Counted from the stretch's first letter, positions 24,261-32,721 are shown. The stretch is 64,000 nt of DNA from an uncultured Collinsella sp. (GCA_905194675.1 CAJJTG010000003.1:24672-88671); one strand, 5' to 3'. Notes: generated by a model from the sequence alone, not told the origin. Translations and numbers: made by a program.

Positions 24261-25556
24261 ATGAGCAAGACAATAGTTAGGCCCATGCTTTCGCTGGGCA
24301 ACCACATCTATCTGTATCGCCTGCTGCGCGATGCGATTGGATGCGGCAAGCAAACGTTTATGACGCAGGTCGAAGAGGCTCTCGCCGTTGACGACATGAC
24401 TGCTTATGACCTGGGCTTCGAATCCACGCGCGAGCTGCTCGAAGAGCTTGACGACTGCATTAAGCTGACCGTCTTTAAGGGCGGTCGCCTGTATGCCACC
24501 GTCATCGCCAACGAGGCCTGGGATGCCGCACTTGCCAAGGGCGAGGACAAGCCCAAGACCGCCAAGGGCGCTAAGCAGTCCTACAAAAAGAAAAAGCGCA
24601 GTGAGAAGGACCTCAAGGCTGTGCGCCCCAAGCACGTTAAGCGTCCCGAACCAGAAGCCGCGGTTGAAGCTGTGCCGGAGCCCGAGCCCGAGACAGAGAT
24701 CGAAGTCGCTATTGAGGTAGCAGTAGAAACCGAAATCGCCGCCACGACCGATCCTGAAGTCATATCCGAGCAGGAAGCCACTGCTGAGCTCAACGAAGCT
24801 CCCAAGTCGACAACCGAAGAAGCCGCTAACCAACCCGAGACGTCTGCGTTCCAAAACAGCAATGTCTTTGGCAACGAGGCCGAGGACGATCAGTCCGACG
24901 AACCCGCCGATCAAGACGCTACCGAGTCGGCGCCGGAGCCCGAGACACCGCAGCCCGCCATCTCGCTTACGGTCGTCTATGACCCCGAGAACGCAAACGC
25001 CGGCATCACCACCATGGCATCCACGCCGGTCGAAGCAAAGCTGCCTGTCGAGGCAGAGGACGCCCCGCAAGCCGATGCCAAAACCGAGACTGAAGACACA
25101 TCCGTCTCCGTGGAACCGACAGATTCCGCAGTTAAGCCGGAACCGGTGCCTGAGTCTGCACCCGTCATCGAGTCCGCATCCGAACCTGTCTATGACCAGA
25201 TTCCCGCACCGGCTCCGGTCCCCGCTGCAGCACCGGCCCCCGCACCCGCAGCGCCCGCCATCCCCGAGGACTTCCCCGTCGATTTCACAACCGAGGTCTT
25301 CTGCCCCGGCCCGCTTTTGCACCAGCTGTCGACCTATCTCCCCTACGGCGCCGACACGCTCGGCATCGTCGGCGAGTACTACTGGATCGCCCGCGAGCGC
25401 GGTACCATCGAGGCCGCGCGAAACCGCGCAAGCTTCCCCCTGCACTACACGCAGGCCGGCGAGCGCCGCGAGGTTGCCGTGCGCATCCGCCGCAACACCG
25501 CCGGCGGTCTCGGAGCCGCCTGGACCATCGATAAAGTCGAAGAACCCGAGCAGTAA
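24261..25556 (+). CDS. Hypothetical protein with long Pro/Glu-rich centre
   Basis: 431 residues from ATG 24261 (AGAGGAG upstream). The N-terminal 90 residues look globular (IVRPMLSLGNHIYLYRLL, TRELLEELDDCIKLTVFKGGRLYATV). A basic patch follows (SYKKKKRSEKDLKAV), then about 200 residues of acidic Pro/Glu/Ala repeats (EPEPETEIEVA). A compact C-terminal domain (about 340-431) has YGADTLGIVGEYYWIARERGT and VAVRIRRNTAGGLGAAW. There are no membrane segments. The two small domains joined by a charged tether suggest a cytoplasmic scaffolding or nucleic-acid-binding protein, but no family is recognised. Confidence 0.6.
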   Translation: MSKTIVRPMLSLGNHIYLYRLLRDAIGCGKQTFMTQVEEALAVDDMTAYDLGFESTRELLEELDDCIKLTVFKGGRLYATVIANEAWDAALAKGEDKPKTAKGAKQSYKKKKRSEKDLKAVRPKHVKRPEPEAAVEAVPEPEPETEIEVAIEVAVETEIAATTDPEVISEQEATAELNEAPKSTTEEAANQPETSAFQNSNVFGNEAEDDQSDEPADQDATESAPEPETPQPAISLTVVYDPENANAGITTMASTPVEAKLPVEAEDAPQADAKTETEDTSVSVEPTDSAVKPEPVPESAPVIESASEPVYDQIPAPAPVPAAAPAPAPAAPAIPEDFPVDFTTEVFCPGPLLHQLSTYLPYGADTLGIVGEYYWIARERGTIEAARNRASFPLHYTQAGERREVAVRIRRNTAGGLGAAWTIDKVEEPEQ

Positions 25557-25560
25557 CGAC

Positions 25561-25598
25561 AAACGGCTCAAATCCAAATCAGGATTTGAGCCGTTTTT
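25561..25598 (+). terminator. Rho-independent terminator
   Basis: AAACGGCTCAAATCC and GGATTTGAGCCGTTT form a 15-bp stem with an AAATCA loop, then TT, five bases after the stop codon at 25556. Confidence 0.9.
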
Positions 25599-25648
25599 GC
25601 TCATTCGTTTAAATTGCTCATTTGTCGATGCATCGTAACCAACAGCGA

Positions 25649-25748
25649 GCGAGCCGCAAGTGCCCCAGGTTGCCGTGAAAGAGGAGCGACGCGTACTTTG
25701 GTACGCGAGCGACGGTTTGAACGACAAGATGGGGTGCTTGCGGCTCGC
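25649..25748. repeat. 100-bp multi-stem palindromic element
   Basis: Outer arms GCGAGCCGCAAGTGCCCC (25649-25666) and GGGGTGCTTGCGGCTCGC (25731-25748) pair with only two wobble positions. An inner hairpin GCGTAC-TTTG-GTACGC lies at 25691-25706. No frame or terminator explains it. It is followed 14 bp later by palindrome copy 2. Confidence 0.7.
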
Positions 25749-25761
25749 GCAGCATCATCTC

Positions 25762-25789
25762 GTTACGCGGTTTGGTAAAACCGCGTAAC
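25762..25789 (-). repeat. 28-bp palindrome, copy 2 (gene-end element)
   Basis: The exact reverse complement of 9874-9901, lying four bases downstream of the ettA stop on the minus strand. It has 12-bp arms and a 4-base loop, without a U-tract. Confidence 0.85.
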
Positions 25790-25793
25790 AAAC

Positions 25794-27473
25794 CTAGTCA
25801 CGCGTCAGTTTGCGGTGAATACGATGCGGCTGGGCTGCGTCCTCGCCCAGGCGCTCGATACGGTTGGCCTGATAGGCCTCGAAGTTGCCCTCGAACCAAT
25901 ACCAGTTGCCCGGATTCTCGTCGGTGCCCTCCCACGCCAGGATGTGCGTGGCGACGCGGTCCAGGAACATACGGTCGTGGCTAATGACCACCGAGCAGCC
26001 CGGGAACTCGAGCAGCGCCGCCTCGAGCGAGGACAGCGTCTCGACGTCGAGGTCGTTCGTGGGCTCGTCGAGGAGCAGCAGGTTGCCGCCCTGCTTGAGC
26101 GTAAGCGCCAAGTTCAGACGGTTGCGCTCGCCACCGGAGAGCACGCCAGCGCGCTTCTGCTGGTCCTGGCCCTTAAAGCCAAAGCTCGCCACATACGCGC
26201 GGCTCGGAACCTCGGTCTCGCCGACCATCATGTGGTCCAGGCCGTCCGAGACGACCTCCCATAGGTTCTTATCGGGGTCGATGCCGGAACGGTTCTGGTC
26301 GACGTAAGAAATCTTGACGGTCTCGCCCACCTCGAGCTCGCCCGAAGTCAGCGGCTCCAAACCCACGATGGTCTTGAAGAGCGTGGTCTTGCCGACACCG
26401 TTGGGGCCGATGACGCCCACGATGCCGTTACGCGGCAGGGTGAATGAAAGGTCGTCGATGAGCACGCGGCCATCGAACTCCTTGTGCAGGTGATGGGCCT
26501 CGAGCACCTTGTTGCCCAGACGCGGGCCCACAGGGATGCGGATGTCGGTCCAGTCGAGCTTCTGGCTTGCGCGGGCCTCGGCCTCCATCTCCTCGTAGCG
26601 AGCCAGACGGGCCTTGTTCTTGGCCTGGCGAGCCTTGGGCGAGCTGCGTACCCACTCGAGCTCGGCCTCCATGCGCTTGGCGAGCTTGGCATCGCGGTTG
26701 CCCTGCGCCTCGATACGCGCGGCCTTGGTCTCCAGATACGTGGAGTAGTTGCCCTTGTAAGGATAAAGGTGGCCGCGGTCGACCTCGCAGATCCACTCGG
26801 CAACGTTATCCAGGAAGTAGCGATCGTGCGTGACGGCAAGGACCGCACCCTGGTAGTTGTGCAGGAAGTGCTCGAGCCACAGGATCGACTCAGCGTCCAG
26901 GTGGTTCGTGGGCTCGTCGAGCAGCAGCAGGTCGGGAGCCTCGAGCAGCAGCTTGCACAGGGCCACACGGCGGCGCTCGCCGCCGGAAAGCACGTTGACC
27001 GGCATGTCGGAATCGGGCAGCTGCAGGGCGTCCATGGCCTGGCCGAGTTTGGAATCGATATCCCAGCCGTCGGCGGCGTCAATCTCGTCCTGGAGCTTGC
27101 CCATCTCTGCCATGAGGGCGTCCATGTCGCAGTCCGGGTCACACATCTCCTCGCCGATCTTATTGAAGCGATCGACCTTGGCGATCATGTCGCCAAACGC
27201 CATGCGCACGTTCTCGATGACGGTCTTGTCGCCATCGAGCGGCGGCTCCTGCTGCAGGATTCCTACGGTGTAGCCGGGGGTGAGTCTGGCATCGCCGTTG
27301 GAGACTTCCTCGATACCGGCCATAATCTTAAGCAGGGTCGACTTACCCATGCCGTTGGGACCCACAACGCCGATCTTGGCACCGGGATAGAAGCTCAGGG
27401 TCACGTCGTCAAGGATCACCTTGTCGCCATGGGCCTTACGAGCCTGATACATCTGGTAGATAAACTCCGCCAT
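25794..27473 (-). CDS. ettA: ABC-F ATPase, energy-dependent translational throttle
   Basis: 559 residues. Two ABC ATPase domains are present with Walker A GPNGMGKST and GPNGVGKTT, signature LSGGERRR and LSGGERNR, and Walker B LLLLDEPTNHLD and LLLLDEPTNDLD. They are separated by the charged linker RIEAQGNRDAKLAKRMEAE, which in this family reaches into the ribosomal E site. The arm segment within domain 1 and the C-terminal NWYWFEGNFEAYQANR match EttA rather than other ABC-F members. There are no membrane segments. It acts on initiating ribosomes in response to the ADP/ATP ratio. Apparently monocistronic. The 27474-27656 gap upstream shows nothing else. Confidence 0.92.
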   Translation of the reverse strand: MAEFIYQMYQARKAHGDKVILDDVTLSFYPGAKIGVVGPNGMGKSTLLKIMAGIEEVSNGDARLTPGYTVGILQQEPPLDGDKTVIENVRMAFGDMIAKVDRFNKIGEEMCDPDCDMDALMAEMGKLQDEIDAADGWDIDSKLGQAMDALQLPDSDMPVNVLSGGERRRVALCKLLLEAPDLLLLDEPTNHLDAESILWLEHFLHNYQGAVLAVTHDRYFLDNVAEWICEVDRGHLYPYKGNYSTYLETKAARIEAQGNRDAKLAKRMEAELEWVRSSPKARQAKNKARLARYEEMEAEARASQKLDWTDIRIPVGPRLGNKVLEAHHLHKEFDGRVLIDDLSFTLPRNGIVGVIGPNGVGKTTLFKTIVGLEPLTSGELEVGETVKISYVDQNRSGIDPDKNLWEVVSDGLDHMMVGETEVPSRAYVASFGFKGQDQQKRAGVLSGGERNRLNLALTLKQGGNLLLLDEPTNDLDVETLSSLEAALLEFPGCSVVISHDRMFLDRVATHILAWEGTDENPGNWYWFEGNFEAYQANRIERLGEDAAQPHRIHRKLTRD

Positions 27474-27656
27474 TTGCCTGTTTTATCCTTTCTACCTGCT
27501 GTTTCCCTATTCTTGATTCGCTTTAGTGGAAACGAAATGAGAAAACCAGCTCTGAAACTTAACGAAAAAGGGGCATGGTCGCCCACACCCCCAATACTAC
27601 CTGGGAAAAGTCCCCCGGAACAAAATATGAACAGCGTACGCTAGTTTTCCGCAACC

Positions 27657-28361
27657 TTAGCGAACGGCTCGCTGCGATTTACGCCACAGCAGATACGAAT
27701 AGACGTAGGCAGCTCCGGCTGAACCAAACGCCAGAACCGCAATCACCGCGGCAACGACTTCACTCGAAAGCACCGCACCTGCCACGCCCATCACAATCAG
27801 GCCAATACCCAGCACCATAAAGCAGGCGCCGCCAAAACGCTGCGTACGGCGCCAGTTCTCGGGATCGGCAAGCGCCCAAGGCGTCTTGATACCGAGCGTA
27901 TAGTTCTGCTTCACACGCGGCAAGTAGTTGCCTACGCCGATGAACAGCAAACCGATAGCACCGGAAATCAGCACGTTGACCGAACCGACCGCCGGCACCA
28001 CGCCCCAGACCGTAAGCTCTCCCAGCCAGCTTATGGCGCACATGAACAAGGTGAAGGCGATTACGAAGCCCTGATAGAACTTGCCCGAGGTTCGATATGC
28101 CTCACCTTTGGGATCGATGCGCGGCACCACGCAGAACATTGCGAGAAGCGCCAGAGGCAGCACGCCGAGCGCGGAGGCCATCCAGCTAGGACCCCAACCA
28201 TCGACGGCGCCGTTCGCGCCCCAGTGCGTGGGAATCTGTGCAGGCAAGCTCGGCATCACCATGAGGTGCGCTACGACATTGGCGACGCACAGAACGACCA
28301 GCGCAATCCACACGCGCGACGATACCCCCGTGGGGTGAATGCCCTTGTTTTCGTTATTCAT
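27657..28361 (-). CDS. SdpI-like (DUF1648) membrane protein
   Basis: 234 residues from ATG 28361, overlapping the stop of the ArsR gene by 8 bp. The N-terminal DUF1648 motif is present (LPAQIPTHWGANGAVDGWG), followed by about five further membrane helices and the SdpI signature around GIGNYLPR-type sequence, here FIGVGNYLPRVKQNYTLGIKTPW. In Bacillus subtilis SdpI confers immunity to the SdpC toxin and transmits its signal to SdpR. Here no sdpABC genes are nearby, so immunity to a foreign toxin or a general envelope role is more likely. Confidence 0.85.
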   Translation of the reverse strand: MNNENKGIHPTGVSSRVWIALVVLCVANVVAHLMVMPSLPAQIPTHWGANGAVDGWGPSWMASALGVLPLALLAMFCVVPRIDPKGEAYRTSGKFYQGFVIAFTLFMCAISWLGELTVWGVVPAVGSVNVLISGAIGLLFIGVGNYLPRVKQNYTLGIKTPWALADPENWRRTQRFGGACFMVLGIGLIVMGVAGAVLSSEVVAAVIAVLAFGSAGAAYVYSYLLWRKSQRAVR

Positions 28362-28632
28362 CCTTATCACCTTCCGTGTTTGTAAAGCCCATAAACCAGC
28401 CAATCAAGTCCTGCATGACGGTGGTGTTTAAGCTGTAAACGATGTTTTGGCCATGGCGCTCGTCGGTCACCAGCCCGGCGTTTTTGAGCGTCGCCAAATG
28501 ATGGCTCAATGACGGCTTGCTGATATCGAAATGCTCGGCAAGCTCCCCCGCCGTGCAATTGCCTTCGCGCAGCAACTCCAAAATGCGCCGTCGCGTTGGA
28601 TCGGCAAGCGCCTTAAAACCCTCTCCCGGCAT
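28354..28632 (-). CDS. ArsR-family autorepressor (SdpR-like)
   Basis: 92 residues from ATG 28632 with AGGAGG upstream; the frame is open for 12 more codons without a ribosome site. The winged helix is evident: FKALADPTRRRILELLREGNCTAGELAEHFDISKPSLSHHLATLKNAGLV, then ERHGQNIVYSLN. The cysteine in GNC is not part of a known ArsR metal site. Overlap with the SdpI-like gene makes this the classic sdpR-sdpI pair, expected to repress its own operon. Confidence 0.88.
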   Translation of the reverse strand: MPGEGFKALADPTRRRILELLREGNCTAGELAEHFDISKPSLSHHLATLKNAGLVTDERHGQNIVYSLNTTVMQDLIGWFMGFTNTEGDKDE

Positions 28633-28719
28633 AGGACCTCCTCTCGCTATCTCTCGCGACGTGCACACTATACTTGATATTTAGATGTTTGTCTAATTAT
28701 CTAATAGCAATGTTATGTA

Positions 28720-28748
28720 TAGAACATTCGTTCGTTTTTAGATACAAT
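28720..28748 (+). promoter_or_regulatory. Promoter with overlapping LexA (SOS) box
   Basis: A -35 TAGAAC (28720-28725), 17-bp spacer and -10 TACAAT (28743-28748). The SOS box AGAAC-ATTC-GTTCG (28721-28734) matches the Gram-positive consensus CGAAC-N4-GTTCG at 9 of 10 defined positions and covers the -35. Transcription would run into the 28-residue peptide. Confidence 0.65.
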
Positions 28749-28799
28749 GGGTCCAGAAGCAGATGGGCCAGCTCCCTCTTCCCAAGAAGGAGATGGACT

Positions 28800-28886
28800 A
28801 TGAGTATTAACGATGTCCTGACGTTGTTGTTGCTTGTAATCGCGGCTGTGGAGCTCGGCATCCACATTGGAGGTCGAATGAAATAG
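28800..28886 (+). CDS. 28-residue hydrophobic peptide, putative SOS-induced small membrane toxin
   Basis: ATG 28800 is preceded by AAGGAG with a 7-base spacer. The peptide starts MSINDVLTLLLLVIAAVE and ends GGRMK: one transmembrane helix with a basic C-terminus. The opening (NDVLTLLLLVIAA) resembles the holin-like small toxins of Firmicutes type I systems (short ORFs beginning MS..ALTLLL). A LexA-box promoter lies 50 bp upstream, as for E. coli TisB. No antisense RNA promoter can be proven by eye. It is shorter than most gene callers accept. Toxicity is inference. Confidence 0.6.
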   Translation: MSINDVLTLLLLVIAAVELGIHIGGRMK

Positions 28887-29093
28887 CCGCCCCCGCGTAA
28901 TGCGAAGACGGCCACTTCTCACGCTACAAACGTGTTTGGGAGTTGGCTAACCCGCTGCAACGGGTGCCATCTGCTTCATCTTATGCGAATCCCTGCCTCA
29001 TTTCAACAAGCCCCTAGGGCTCAAATGGAATCGCGATAATACCTATAATGGCGATAGCTAAAACACGATTCGCTTCCCCATCGGAGGATGTCT

Positions 29094-29885
29094 ATGACCG
29101 AAACTGCTGCACTCGTCGAGACACGCGACACCAAGCTCGAGATCATCATGGGCCGCGAGGCACTCGACAAGCTCGCCAACACCACGGTGCTGATACTCGG
29201 CTGCGGAGGCGTGGGCTCTAACTGCTGCGAGGCACTTGCCCGCGGCGGCATCGGGCATTTTGTGATTCTGGACAAGGACATCATCGCGCCCAGCAATATC
29301 AATCGCCAGGCCATCGCCTTTCACAGCACCGTCGGCAAGCGCAAGGTCGATGTTATGGAAGCCATGATCCACGATATCAATCCCGCCACCACCGTCATCA
29401 AGCGAACTGAATATCTGCTGAGCGACAATATCGACGAGTTCTTTACGAGCGTTTTTGAGCAGACGGGCGGCAAGCTCGACTACGTCGTCGACGCCATCGA
29501 CACCATCTCGGCCAAGCTCACCATTGCCAAATATGCTCAAGATCACGACATTCGTTTGGTTAGCTCTATGGGCGGGGCCAACAAGCTGCATCCCGAATGC
29601 TTGCGTTTTGCCGATATCTTTGACACCGTGCGCGACCCCATGAGCCGCATTATGCGCAAAGAATGTAAGAAGCGCGGAATCAAGAGCCTGCACGTGCTGT
29701 TTAGCTGTGAGGAATCGGTTAAAACCCAACCCCGCGACCCGTCCAACATCCACGAGCGTACCGAGTTGGGTACCGCCAGCTTTATGCCGCCCATCATGGG
29801 TCAGATGATTGCCGGCGAGGTTATCCGCCAGATCAGCGGGCGCGGGTGCGAGCGCGTGCGCGCCGACGGCCAGCGCTTGGACTAG
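29094..29885 (+). CDS. tcdA: tRNA threonylcarbamoyladenosine dehydratase
   Basis: 263 residues from ATG 29094 (GGAGG six bases upstream; the ATG at 29088 would be too close). It is an E1-like ThiF/MoeB fold: ILGCGGVGSNCCEALARGGIGHF for ATP binding, DKDIIAPSNINRQ, and DYVVDAIDTISAKL. The spacing and the C-terminal TASFMPPIMGQMIAGEVIRQ match TcdA/CsdL, which converts t6A37 of tRNAs to the cyclic form. There is no ThiS/MoaD partner nearby, which favours TcdA over MoeB. A TatD gene follows 14 bp later. Confidence 0.88.
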   Translation: MTETAALVETRDTKLEIIMGREALDKLANTTVLILGCGGVGSNCCEALARGGIGHFVILDKDIIAPSNINRQAIAFHSTVGKRKVDVMEAMIHDINPATTVIKRTEYLLSDNIDEFFTSVFEQTGGKLDYVVDAIDTISAKLTIAKYAQDHDIRLVSSMGGANKLHPECLRFADIFDTVRDPMSRIMRKECKKRGIKSLHVLFSCEESVKTQPRDPSNIHERTELGTASFMPPIMGQMIAGEVIRQISGRGCERVRADGQRLD

Positions 29886-29899
29886 CAGGATGCCCTGCG

Positions 29900-30682
29900 A
29901 TGGAACCGCGATTCTTTGACACGCATTGTCATCTTGATTTGATGCTCAGCCCCGATGCTGCAGCCAGTGAGTCGGCGGCGTTGGGTCTGGGGCTCTTTGA
30001 CTGCGGGGTCGACCCACGCGACTTCGCGGCAGCAAAAAAGCGGGCCAGCCGATACCCAAACATTATCGCGGGCGCCGGCCTCCATCCCTGGTGGCTCGCC
30101 GACGGCCGCTGCGGTCCTGCCGAAGTCAATCTGCTTTGCGAAGTTGCTGACCAAGAGCGCTATATCGGCGAGGTAGGACTCGACTTTTCCGCGCGCTTTG
30201 CCGGAAGCGAACCGCTTCAAATACAGGCACTTGACCGTCTCTGCGATGCACTCGTGCAGTACCCTCTCGCCGGGCGCGTGATATCAATTCACGCTGTTCG
30301 TTCGGCAGGAACCGTACTGGACGCCCTTGAGTCATATGGATTACTCACCCCAAGCCCCAACTCCCCCGCCATCATCTTCCACTGGTTTAGCGGCACCTCG
30401 AACGAGTTCGACCGTGCGCGAAACGCAGGCTGCTATTTTTCCGTGAACGAGCGGATGCTCGCTACCAAGCGCGGTCGTGAATACGCCCGACAGATCCCAC
30501 TCGACCGTCTGCTGCTCGAAACCGACGCTCCAGCCGAACCGCAAGCAGATGCAAGCGCGCGACAGCTCATCACATCGCTAAAAAGCGCCTCCCTGCACAT
30601 CGCCGAACTTAAAAACTGCGCCGAGGAGAGCGTCGAATCAACCGTTTTAGGAAATTCGCACTCCATATTTGACTTCAACTGA
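29900..30682 (+). CDS. TatD-family metal-dependent hydrolase
   Basis: 260 residues from ATG 29900. The TIM-barrel amidohydrolase motifs are FFDTHCHLDLML (metal HxH), GEVGLDFSARF (bridging Glu), ISIHAVRSAG, IFHWFSG and LLETDAPAEPQ. The family contains 3'-5' DNases/RNases acting in DNA repair and RNA quality control. The protein is at the short end of the family. It is probably cotranscribed with tcdA. Confidence 0.82.
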   Translation: MEPRFFDTHCHLDLMLSPDAAASESAALGLGLFDCGVDPRDFAAAKKRASRYPNIIAGAGLHPWWLADGRCGPAEVNLLCEVADQERYIGEVGLDFSARFAGSEPLQIQALDRLCDALVQYPLAGRVISIHAVRSAGTVLDALESYGLLTPSPNSPAIIFHWFSGTSNEFDRARNAGCYFSVNERMLATKRGREYARQIPLDRLLLETDAPAEPQADASARQLITSLKSASLHIAELKNCAEESVESTVLGNSHSIFDFN

Positions 30683-30687
30683 CCCCG

Positions 30688-30917
30688 GTGGGCAAAAAAC
30701 GCCAAATATGAGTACTGCTGCAAAGCTAGTAGCATTATATTGTGACAAAAGAACGCCTTGATAATGTACAGCTGTTCATTATCAAGGCGTTTTAGCATGG
30801 CTAAAGCCATATTTAACAGGTTATAATCGCCCCTAGGCGCTCAACCAGGGCCTTAAAAGCATAATTTCCCTGTTACTAAATTAGTGACAGTACTCATATT
30901 TGGCATTTTTTGTCCAC
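30688..30917. mobile_element. MITE-like element with 30-bp terminal inverted repeats
   Basis: 230 bp. Left end 30688-30717 (GTGGGCAAAAAACGCC, then AAATATGAGTACTG) matches the reverse complement of 30888-30917 at 28 of 30 positions. The interior has a strong hairpin CGCCTTGATAATG...CATTATCAAGGCG (about 30752-30787) and no coding potential. It fills the 264-bp gap between the TatD gene and the convergent HAD gene. No clear target duplication was found. Confidence 0.75.
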
Positions 30918-30946
30918 GAACCCCTAAAGAGCCTCCAACAGACCCC

Positions 30947-31606
30947 CTAAGAAAGCTCAAGCAGCTCGGGCAGCTGGTCGATAATCTTGTCCGCGGCATC
31001 CTGGCTAAAGCCAAAGCGTTCCTCGCGCTTGGCAACGACCGTCAGGCCGGCTCGCTTGCCGGCAGTGATGCCAGGCACCGAATCCTCAACGCAGCAGCAG
31101 CGATTCGCGGGCAGCCCCAGCAGGTCCAGCGCATGCAGGTAGATGTCGGGCTCGGGCTTGCTCTCCTTAAACTGCTCGCCACTCACCACATACTCAAAGG
31201 CATCCGACAGCCCGCATGCGTTGAGCACTTCTTCGATGCTATCCATGGGAGACGAGCTGGCAAGCGCCACGCGAACGCCACGGCGCGGCAGCTCTCGAAT
31301 CGTATCCACGGCGCCCGGGTTAATCAAAGCCTGATAGTCGCGCGAACGCTTATGCGCCCACTCATCCCAACGGGCCAACGCTTCCTCGCCAGTGAAATGC
31401 CCCTTACCGGCGCGCTCAAACCAATCGACCAGCATATGCAGGAAGAACTGATGCGAGGTACCGACTTGCCCATTCAACTCCTCTTGAGTCAGGTTAAGCC
31501 CAAGCTCCTTGGCAAACGCGGCAGTCTCGCCCAGGTAGTAATACTCGGTATCGACAATGACACCGTCCATGTCAAAGATAACGGCGTCGAACGGAAATGC
31601 GGACAC
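30947..31606 (-). CDS. HAD-superfamily phosphatase, beta-phosphoglucomutase-like
   Basis: 219 residues from GTG 31606 (GGGAGGG upstream). HAD motif I FDMDGVIVDTE at the N-terminus, an alpha-helical cap (about 20-90), motif II VALASSSP, motif III Lys in FKESKPEPDIY and motif IV VEDSVPGITAGKRAG. The S-x-P-x-P pattern SKPEPD is typical of beta-phosphoglucomutase and sugar-phosphate phosphatases of subfamily IA/CbbY. The substrate cannot be chosen from sequence. A second HAD gene of a different subclass lies 64 bp upstream, but a terminator separates them. Confidence 0.82.
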   Translation of the reverse strand: MSAFPFDAVIFDMDGVIVDTEYYYLGETAAFAKELGLNLTQEELNGQVGTSHQFFLHMLVDWFERAGKGHFTGEEALARWDEWAHKRSRDYQALINPGAVDTIRELPRRGVRVALASSSPMDSIEEVLNACGLSDAFEYVVSGEQFKESKPEPDIYLHALDLLGLPANRCCCVEDSVPGITAGKRAGLTVVAKREERFGFSQDAADKIIDQLPELLELS

Positions 31607-31621
31607 GGCACCCTCCCTAAC

Positions 31622-31647
31622 AAAAGGGCGCCCGCAAGCAGGCGCCC
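31622..31647 (-). terminator. Terminator of the Cof-type HAD gene
   Basis: On the minus strand, GGGCGCC-TGCTTGC-GGGCGCCC followed by TTTTG. Confidence 0.85.
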
Positions 31648-31670
31648 AAACCATGCATTAATCGGCGATT

Positions 31671-32513
31671 CTAACCCAGCAGCTTATCCAGCGCCACTGC
31701 AATACCGTCTTCGTTGTTATTGGCGGTTACCATCTGGGCAACTGCCTTAACCTCATCGACGGCGTTGCCCATGGCAACACCGGTGCCGGCCCACTCAATC
31801 ATGGACTTGTCGTTCTGGCCGTCGCCAAACGAGACGACCTCGCTGGCATCGATACCGAGCTTGGGCAGGGCACCCTCGAGCGCACGGGCTTTGTCGATAC
31901 CGGGCGCCGTGTACTCAAAGTACCAGTCGGCCGTAAACATGCCCGAAAGCGTCTGGGTAAAGGGCGCATACATCTCCTCGTAATGCGCCTGCAGGTAGGT
32001 CGGATCACCCGCCGTCAGCAGCTTGTCCACGGGATAAGTGTCCACGACCTCATGCAAGCTCTCGACCTCGCGAATCTTAAGATCGCACGCATCGCGCTCA
32101 TACTTGACGATATTCTTCTGCGAACCGTCCGGCAGTGTGATCATGCAATGGTACGAGTCCTCGACGTGCAAATCGCGACCGAGCGAAATCATAGGGATCA
32201 CGTCATAGTTTTGCAGATGATCAATCAGACGGTGCAGTTCGTCAGCCGGCATGGCCTGGTCAAAAAGGACCTCATCGGTCTGAGCGTCGACCACGTGCGC
32301 GCCATTAAAGGCAACTAGCAGACCATCATGGTTTTGAAGGTCGAGCTCCTGCGCCAAGGCGTGCAGCCCCCATGCAGGACGACCCGAAGCCAAGATGAGC
32401 TTAATGCCCGACTCCTGCGCCGCGAGCAGCTTCTCGCGCGTACGCGGGCTGATGACCTTTTGGTCGTTGGTGAGTGTACCGTCGATATCCATTGCGATGG
32501 CTTTGATTGCCAT
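31671..32513 (-). CDS. Cof-type (HAD-IIB) sugar/cofactor phosphatase
   Basis: 280 residues from ATG 32513 with GGGAGG upstream. The motifs are IAMDIDGTLTND (nucleophile Asp), LILASGRPAWG, and a C-terminal FGDGQNDKSMIEWAGTGVAMGNA with the acidic metal ligands. The cap domain of about 100 residues between motifs II and III defines the IIB class. Members dephosphorylate sugar phosphates, FMN or pyridoxal phosphate, and the precise substrate is unknown. Confidence 0.85.
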   Translation of the reverse strand: MAIKAIAMDIDGTLTNDQKVISPRTREKLLAAQESGIKLILASGRPAWGLHALAQELDLQNHDGLLVAFNGAHVVDAQTDEVLFDQAMPADELHRLIDHLQNYDVIPMISLGRDLHVEDSYHCMITLPDGSQKNIVKYERDACDLKIREVESLHEVVDTYPVDKLLTAGDPTYLQAHYEEMYAPFTQTLSGMFTADWYFEYTAPGIDKARALEGALPKLGIDASEVVSFGDGQNDKSMIEWAGTGVAMGNAVDEVKAVAQMVTANNNEDGIAVALDKLLG

Positions 32514-32686
32514 ATATGCCTCCCTGTCATTGAACAACCTTGCCTGAGTCATCATACAGAACACCCACGGCGGCGCTGTTTGCAACGGGAAAAATGTCAT
32601 ATTGTCCCAAACATGAACGGCGCGCCTTCGACGATTGCGATGCCCGTCGAGGCGCCTCCCGATACATTCCATCCTATCCAAATAGC

Positions 32687-32721
32687 AAGGGGCCCGTATC
32701 CCAACGGATACGGGCCCCTTT
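32687..32721 (-). terminator. Terminator of pgi
   Basis: AAGGGGCCCGTATCC and GGATACGGGCCCCTT (32687-32701 with 32706-32720) form a perfect 15-bp stem after the pgi stop. The minus-strand tail is TGCTATTTGG, so the U-tract is weak. Confidence 0.75.

Noticed and set aside
24033..25727. 564-codon minus-strand frame opposite the Pro/Glu-rich protein
   Set aside because: Cys/Gly/Leu repeats mirror the Glu/Pro-rich codons of the real gene; no ribosome site.
27474..27656. Small ORF or riboswitch between ettA and the SdpI-like gene
   Set aside because: No start with a ribosome site and no recognisable aptamer; only a short spacer sequence.
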